A DNA stretch of 64,000 nt, from positions 279,568,122-279,632,121 of the forward strand of contig NC_084795.1 of the NCBI RefSeq assembly GCF_963169125.1, in the 5' to 3' direction. The translations under genes were made by a program, and so were the position numbers. This DNA is from Humulus lupulus (taxonomy: Eukaryota; Streptophyta; Magnoliopsida; Rosales; Cannabaceae). Shown in pieces: positions 57,770 to 64,000 of the stretch. How positions within the stretch are numbered: position 1 is the first letter of the stretch; the number at the start of each line of letters is the position of its first letter. The notes under the pieces are model-generated. The model saw only the letters and a program-made list of their open reading frames with translations, searched no databases and was not told the DNA's origin.

Positions 57770-58659
57770 TCATCAATTTATATAGTGTTTTTTTCACTTA
57801 TGTATGATGATAATTATCTATTGTACTTTTTAAATATGTGACATAATTATTTTTCTTTGAAAGAGAGTTTGTGGTGAGATATGCATTTCCAATTTTCTAT
57901 TGGGTTATTGAAAAAGTTATTTTCTAATATTACTACTTTTGAAAGATCGTAATAGTTGTTTATTCAGGTGCTTTTGAAATTATTTCATCAATCACTAATG
58001 TAAAATATTTGGAAAAAATACTATTGGTAAAATATATATTTAATTATACATGTTTTTTCTTCTTCTAATCCTTATAGGCTCATCAACTAATTAATTTTGA
58101 ATACAATCATACATTCATACAGTGAGTGAATATTCTTCTCACTTTTCAATAAATAAAAAACCACAACCATAATAATAGTATTGATCCATGAATATGTACA
58201 AAAGTCATTAGATAACATAACAATCCATATATTAAGACTGAATAATATGATAGTTTAATTAACTTCTTATGAATTCTTACATGATTATGCCAAAATTGCT
58301 CTTCACTTACATGGGACTTTGTTTCGACAGAAGTAAATCCACTAAAATATCAGAGTTATTACAAACATTTATACACATTAAAAAAAAAAAAAAAACTATC
58401 TTCTAAATTATTCTTTAGAACTTGTGAATCAACCCTCTATTTTTATGGAAATCTTCAAGCACTGACACAACCTCCCTACAACTTAAACTCCCTTCAAGCT
58501 TCAAATACCAATTGCAAAATGAAGAGGGTGAACCAAACACCTAAACCACTATGGGTGGAGAAAATGAAGCTTGCAAAAATTTTAGACCTTTTTTTTTATT
58601 TGTAGAATGATCCTTACTTTTCATCTGTCAAAAAAGTAGGGGCAAAGTCGAAAAAGAAA
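57770..58659. other. Intergenic
   Basis: The 3' UTR of the RALF-like gene probably extends to about 57860. The rest is AT-rich; an A run lies at 58380. Positions 58430-58600 are less AT-rich but I recognise nothing in them. Confidence 0.45.
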
Positions 58660-60120
58660 ATATATATACTTATATAAATGAGAGTTACAGAGAAGTGATG
58701 TGGCTTCCTAGAATCATCTATATATCATTTATATATTTTTTGTCCCGCATGATTTACAAAATCATTGTGGGTTGTTATACTTTTAGGCTATAAATAAAGT
58801 TCTCAACCTTGCCCAATAATTATACGAATAACTAGCATTTTTTGCTCTCTGAACTTTTGACACTACCAGATTGTGCCCTCTAAAATATAAGGTCGGTTAA
58901 ATTTTCTTTTTGAACTATGGATACTATCAGATCGTGCCCCTGTTATGATTTGCATAAAATAATTAGCATTTTTGCCCCCAAACTTTAACAACTACCAAAT
59001 TTTGCCCATTTTAATTATAAAAATTTAAAAATCTATTTTTCTATTAGTTCTTAAAAAATTAAGAAAAATTGTTAAAAATTCAATAAAAGACTAAAATTAT
59101 TTAAAATTATTTTTTAATACATTTAAGTTTAAAAATATTTTTTAAAAGAAAAACTAAATTGTTACAATTAAAAAAAACATATTCCCTTCTTCTTCTTTAT
59201 TATTTTTATTAATTTTTCTAATTATTTTCTATTCTTTCATTTTTGCCCCCTAAAATCCTTTTAAAAATTAAATATATATAAATTATTAATAAATTAAAAA
59301 TGTACTAATTTTAAAAGAAATATATAAAACATAATTAATTAAAAATATTGGGGAAAACATGAAAGAACAGAAACTAATTTAAATAATATATTAAAAAAGA
59401 ATAAAAAGAAGGGAATATGTTTTTTATTTGTAACAATTTAGTTTTTCTTTTTAAAAATATTTTTAAACTTAAATGTATTTAAAATGAATTTTAAATCATT
59501 TTACTCTTTTATTGAATTTTGTTAAATTTTTTTAAAAATTAATTAAAAAAAATAGATTTTAAATGTGGCACAATTTTGTAGTTGTCAAAGATGTGGGGGG
59601 GGGGGGGTAAAAATACTATTATTTTATGCAAATCCTAACATGGGGCACGGTATAATAGTTTCAATAGTTCAAGGGGAAATTTTAATAGATCGTATATATT
59701 AGGGGGCACAATCTGGTAGTGTTAAAAGTTCAAGGAGAAAAATGTTATTTATTCTAATTATATTTTTTTGAGTTGATCAAATTTATATTATATATTTTTA
59801 TATTATTCAAATTTATAAATTATATATTATGTATGGCTTTATAGAATCATCTATATGTCATTTATTATTTTCTCATAATTTGTGGTATTTTCTATTTTTT
59901 TTTATTTTACAAAAGAATCTATATTTTATTCTATATACTTATATAAATGAGAGCTATAAGGAGGCGATCTGGCTTTCTAGAATTATCTATATATCATTTA
60001 TCTATTTTATCATAATTTGTGATATTTTCAAATACTATATACTTATATAAAAGAGAGCTATAGGGAGGTAATGTGGCTTTATAGAATCATCTATATATCA
60101 TTTTTCTATTTTCTCATAAT
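58660..60120. repeat. Tandem array of about 105-bp units, interrupted by a foldback
   Basis: Units containing TATATACTTATATAAA, GAGAG(C/T)TA, ATGTGGCTTTATAGAATCAT and ATCTATATATCATTT occur at about 58660-58745, 59830-59930, 59935-60034 and 60035-60120. The foldback at 58826-59754 lies between the first unit and the others. The Athila-like LTR begins right after the last. Confidence 0.75.
58826..59754. mobile_element. Foldback transposon, 929 bp, 9-bp TSD
   Basis: The arms match over about 400 bp: left GAATAACTAGCATTTTTTGC, right (inverted) GAATAAATAACATTTTTCTCC. Shared inner blocks include ACTACCAGATTGTGCCC, GATTTGCATAAAATAAT and, deeper, ACATATTCCCTTC. The flanks TAATTATAC (58817-58825) and TAATTATAT (59755-59763) agree at 8 of 9 bases, consistent with a Mutator-type insertion. 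A run of G at about 59595-59607 interrupts one arm. Non-coding. Confidence 0.85.
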
Positions 60121-61378
60121 TGTTGTCAAAATTTGATAATGCAAGTATACGTATCGTTTCAAGTAATACAGTGCACAAGCATGAGTATCGTCCAATGAAG
60201 ATTGAATTACTAAGTACCAATATTTAATTCACAATCTCGATCGTCCAATGAGTATCGTCCAATGAAGACTGAATTACTAAGTACCAATATTTAATTCACA
60301 ATCTCTATTTGGCTAACGAAAAATTGTTGATAAGAGAAAACTAAAACATAAACATAAAAACTACGAAACAAAAACAATTAAAAACTATAAACTCGAAACA
60401 AATAATGATGAAGATAATTAATTAATGGATGAAAATTAGGGAATTTAATCTCATCATCTTTTCATTCTCTATTTCCTTAATGTATTATTCTCATAAGATT
60501 TTCTTCTAATTGAGATAGCAAGTTACAAAAGTATTCTATATTCGTGTTAAGATATATAAAACTCGACCTATGTGTGAATTTTCTATAATTCTATGATAAA
60601 CTCAACATATAGGAAGCATTAGGCATAAGAACTTATAAGCTACATAAAACATATTGATACTTTCGTTCAATATCGAAATCTATGTCTAGTCAATTATAGC
60701 ATGTTTGAATCTCACATTTTAGATTTTGAAACAAATTCATATATATCATGTAATAAATAGCCAATAAAGCACAAGCATTAAGCATAAATTGAAAAAATCT
60801 CAAATAAGAAGAACAAAACATAAAATTACATTAATTCATAGAAGAGTTTCAAGAGACTCAATTAAAAACCCTAAAACTAGATTTAGTTCATATTAATACT
60901 ATTCAAATCCATGACACTATCAATCAACATAAACTAAGGATGAAAGAAAATAAAGAAAAGAAGAAAAACTCTAAGTAATCCAATGTTTCTCCAAAAGTCT
61001 CCAACCGTCTTCTCTATGTTCCAATTCTCCAAAACTCTGATATTATGATGAAAATCGCATTAAAGTACGAAACCCTACTTTCTCCCAAGTGAAATGACCA
61101 AAATGCCCTTAAAAAATCTACAGAAATACTCTTTTTCCAGACACCTAACACAGTCGCGGCACTATGTAGCATAGTCGCGCTACTTGCTTCAAATCACCAT
61201 TTTTCGACAGATTTTTGTCTTTTTGTCGATTTTGACCTTTTTTTCATTCCAAAGCATCCCGAGTCCTTCAAAACCTAAAAATAAACCAAAACAAGCTTAA
61301 AATAGAACAAAATAGCCCTAAACAATTAAAATACCTCCCAAGTAGACACACTAAAACAAGTCTAAAACTCATTTATCA
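60121..61378 (-). mobile_element. 3' LTR of a minus-oriented Athila/Tat-like retrotransposon (1258 bp)
   Basis: On the plus strand it runs TGTTGTCAAAATTTGATAAT ... TTTATCA, giving TG...CA ends. Directly beyond (61379-61393) lies AATTCCCCTAAACTT, which on the minus strand is a polypurine tract (AAGTTTAGGGGAATT). The block with GTATACGTATCG and GTATCGTCCAATGA is typical of such LTRs. A short internal duplication of the TCGTCCAATGA segment occurs near 60185-60300. Family name is an inference from style. Confidence 0.65.
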
Positions 61379-62639
61379 AATTCCCCTAAACTTACCATTT
61401 ACTCGCCCTTGAGTTAAGAATAAAACAATTAACAAACTCGACTAAAAACCTACACAACAAACACAACTGAATCAAGCCAACAATAATAATACAAGCCTTA
61501 AGCTATGATGACTAACATACTTATATAATCTTTAGGAAAGTCAACCAATAATCCATAATTTCAGTCAAAACATTCTTCCACGTCTCTTAAATCCAAACAA
61601 AAATAAAAACTCTCCTAATCGTGATTAATAAATAAAATGTAATTGAATCCATTCATGCTCACCAATTTTTTTCATTTCAGTCAATCAATTAATTATATCC
61701 CATAAGCTTGTTATACTTGCTAATTTCCAATAATGTAGATACACATGTTGAAAAATCAATAGGGCTTTCACGACTTATAATTGAATGACTTAGGTAAAGG
61801 TAGATGAAAAAGTCATTTAGGCTCAACTATACCATAAGCATACAAACCAAACAACTCAACCTTTATCAACTCACAAACCCAAAATCTAATCCCAAATTTC
61901 CCAATATTTCTTATTTTGAGAGAAAATTAATACACATAATATTTTTTTTCCTAATGACACTACACTCTCCCAAACTTATTTTTTGTATATTTTCAATTGG
62001 AGTGTAGTTCGTTTTCAATATTTTTTTCTCTCTCTCAATTTTTTCTTCTATTAATGACACAAATTTCCACAAAAATCCCTATTACAATTCATTCCCCAAT
62101 TACTTTTCATATGCTCATGGTACATCACAGGGAATGAAAAATAACAGAGTTTCAAAGGCTCAAACTTGGTGTCAAACAACAAAAAGAATCAAATTAAGCT
62201 AAAAATTGGTTAACTAGTGATTAAATAATAGGTTAGCTTGAAATGCTCAATCGTTTCAAAGAATTGCCTAAATCATCTTCCTAAGCATGCATCATCTAAG
62301 ATTTCGTCTCAAAAAGCAAGCAAACAAGTTCTATGATAAAACCAATTTCAATTTTAATTTTTATCTTAAAAATTTAGCAAGCATAAACAATATTCAATCA
62401 CACAAAATTGATCAGAAATCACGATTAAGCTCTCAATTATTTAAGTGGACAAAGTAAAAATGGAAAGAAATATTCAACCAAGCACACGAATATTTATAGC
62501 TTCATTCTCATTCAATTTATACAACACATCATTCAATCATATTATCATCGACTAATCATTGTCAACTTGATTCAACTAACACTCTAAACAACATAGACAA
62601 ACCACAACCAAAACAACACATACTAACACAAACGCACAA
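61379..62639 (-). mobile_element. Internal non-coding region of the Athila-like element
   Basis: Between the polypurine tract and the ORF remnant there is about 1.2 kb without coding potential on either strand, as expected for the long untranslated 3' part of such elements. Confidence 0.5.
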
Positions 62640-63296
62640 TCTAATATATACAATAAATCACTTCCTCCAAACTTAACCTAAACATTGTCCTCGATGTTTT
62701 AAAGAAAAGAAACATACCAGACAACTCGAAGAACTCACGACGAAGGACCCTATCCACCATCTCCCTCAGGTGGAGGATAACCAAAATGTGGTTGCTGGGG
62801 AAACTGAGGCAACTGACTGGTATTGATGCCGAAATGAGACGCAAATGCCTGATGATACCCATGTTGATACTGGGCCATATTAACACTCCACAAGTGATGC
62901 TCTTGGAAATTGAGCTCCAATCTACTCTTCTTCTCCTCTAAAGATTAAGAAGAAGCCAGACGTCTAGGTCGAGCCTGAGACGATGTACCACATGCAGAAG
63001 CAAGACTAGATGGACCAATTGTTTTGGTCTTGTTAATAGTGACAGTGTCATAATTCAAAGAAGTCAAAAGCTCCTCGGTCTCATGAAATTCAACCCCAAC
63101 ATTCAAGCATAGACTTGTTATCAAATTAGGAAAATATAACCCCACATTTTGAGTAAATAATGCATAATGTATTTGTGAGACTATAATCCTACCAATATCA
63201 ACAAGCATGCCTGAAAAAATAGCATAAAGTAATGTTGCTTTATCAGGATTTACAGTAGTCACATGACTACTAGGTGCCATATTTGCACAAGGAAAA
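62640..63296 (-). pseudogene. Athila-like retroelement ORF fragment
   Basis: The minus-strand frame from 63296 reads NMAPSSHVTTVNPDKATLL, SGMLVDIGRIIVSQI and LYFPNLITSLCLNVGV. This matches the plant-transposon-protein domain found in large LTR elements (function unclear). It stops at about 62945; after stops a Gln/Pro-rich tail (MAQYQHGYHQAF...) continues to about 62760. The motif ATCGAGGACAATGT, frequent after such ORFs, is at about 62682-62696. The upstream part is cut off by the LTR that begins at 63297, and the ATG of the long frame (63307) actually comes from that LTR. Confidence 0.65.
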
Positions 63297-64000
63297 TGTA
63301 ACGCCATAATTTATTTATCATAATATTATCGATAATACAAAATTGGATCATAAACATAAATATTGCTCCTTTATTTAAGAAAATCATAATAAGCAATGAG
63401 ATCCTATGTCTTTAAAAAAATAAAATAAGGTTTATAACAAAATAAAATGAGCAACATTAAAACTTAAAAAGAAAATGCTTTAATAAATAGGCCCACTAGA
63501 TCATTCAATGACTATATGGTCCCCACGAATACATCACTAAGTTTTTAGGTCTCACTCGTCACCGGCCTTTCTATCCTCAATTGTCTACACAACAACATAA
63601 TAATGAGTGAGCTTTTAAGCCTAGTAAGGAAAATATAAACAAAATTCATATAACAAGTAATCATAACAGTCATATCATAAATCATACAAAAGTTCATAAT
63701 ACCTTAAAAATAAACATAATATAGATCTTAACCACAGGTCATAAGTGTTATATTATTTTATAATATAATGTAATATTATATTATTTTATAATATAATGTT
63801 TTAGATTAAATAAATGTGACATAGAGTGTCACATATTGTAACATATTATAGAGAGATACATTATTTGGATATATGTGAAATATCCAAACATGTAATATAT
63901 TTGGTGTTACAAATTCATCACAAATTTGTAACTCTTAAATATCACCCATTATTGTGTAGATTTGTTGTTACACAATATTGAGATGAATTTCTTAAAGTCA
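63297..64000 (-). mobile_element. LTR end (Tekay-like, minus orientation), runs off the window
   Basis: TGTAACGCC at 63297 is the inverse of the GGCGTTACA end of the two solo LTRs. The reverse complement of the following sequence has the same kinds of blocks (for example GTGGGCC before an A/T-rich polyadenylation area). It interrupts the Athila-like ORF. Its other end and any target duplication are outside the window. Positions 63750-63800 contain a duplicated TTATTTTATAATATAATGT. Confidence 0.55.

Overview
The window is plant nuclear DNA, most likely from a eudicot. It is strongly AT-rich, has small GT-AG introns, and carries plant-only gene families (a SYP13-type syntaxin, a RALF peptide, a polyphenol-oxidase C-terminal domain) together with plant transposon families (Ty1/copia, Tekay-like and Athila-like LTR elements, Mutator foldbacks, a hAT MITE, a Cassandra TRIM, SINE and LINE remnants). 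I cannot name the species from sequence alone.

Five genes look functional. (1) 2321-7611, minus: a 13-coding-exon Qa-SNARE of the SYP132 type (307 aa). (2) 18492-25597, plus: a 10-coding-exon ankyrin + RCC1 protein resembling IBTK (1071 aa). (3) 30328-31008, plus: an intronless 226-aa plastid-targeted protein that keeps the polyphenol-oxidase transit region and C-terminal KFDV domain but has no copper-binding tyrosinase domain. (4) 53592-56079, minus: an 8-exon BRX1 ribosome-biogenesis factor (315 aa). (5) 57491-57760, plus: an 89-aa RALF-like secreted peptide precursor. They are unrelated housekeeping, signalling or plastid genes with no operon-like link.

The rest is mostly nested transposons. 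0-2 kb: possible retroelement debris and a 422-bp foldback. 8.0-13.7 kb: a 379-bp foldback, then a Mutator-like element with a decayed transposase, split by a 2.4-kb solo LTR. 14-17 kb: AT-rich sequence with small tandem repeats. 25.6-30.1 kb: AT-rich repeats and two MITE copies. 31-38 kb: a tandem duplication, a CACTA-like end, a Cassandra element with 5S-rRNA-derived LTRs, and a foldback that contains a second Mutator-like element. 38.7-39.3 kb: an ankyrin pseudogene. 41.9-45.3 kb: a hAT MITE and a second solo LTR of the family seen at 10.2 kb. 46.3-51.35 kb: a full-length, apparently young copia element with an intact 1462-aa polyprotein. 52.3-52.9 kb: a gypsy remnant. 58.6-64 kb: a tandem array broken by a foldback and by an Athila-like element in minus orientation, itself entered at 63297 by another LTR that runs off the window.

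The most unusual gene is the stand-alone polyphenol-oxidase C-terminal protein. The most informative repeat structures are those dated or ordered by target-site duplications (TSDs): two solo LTRs, a 9-bp-TSD element inside a foldback, a SINE in a BRX1 intron, and the non-canonical TA...TA copia LTRs.
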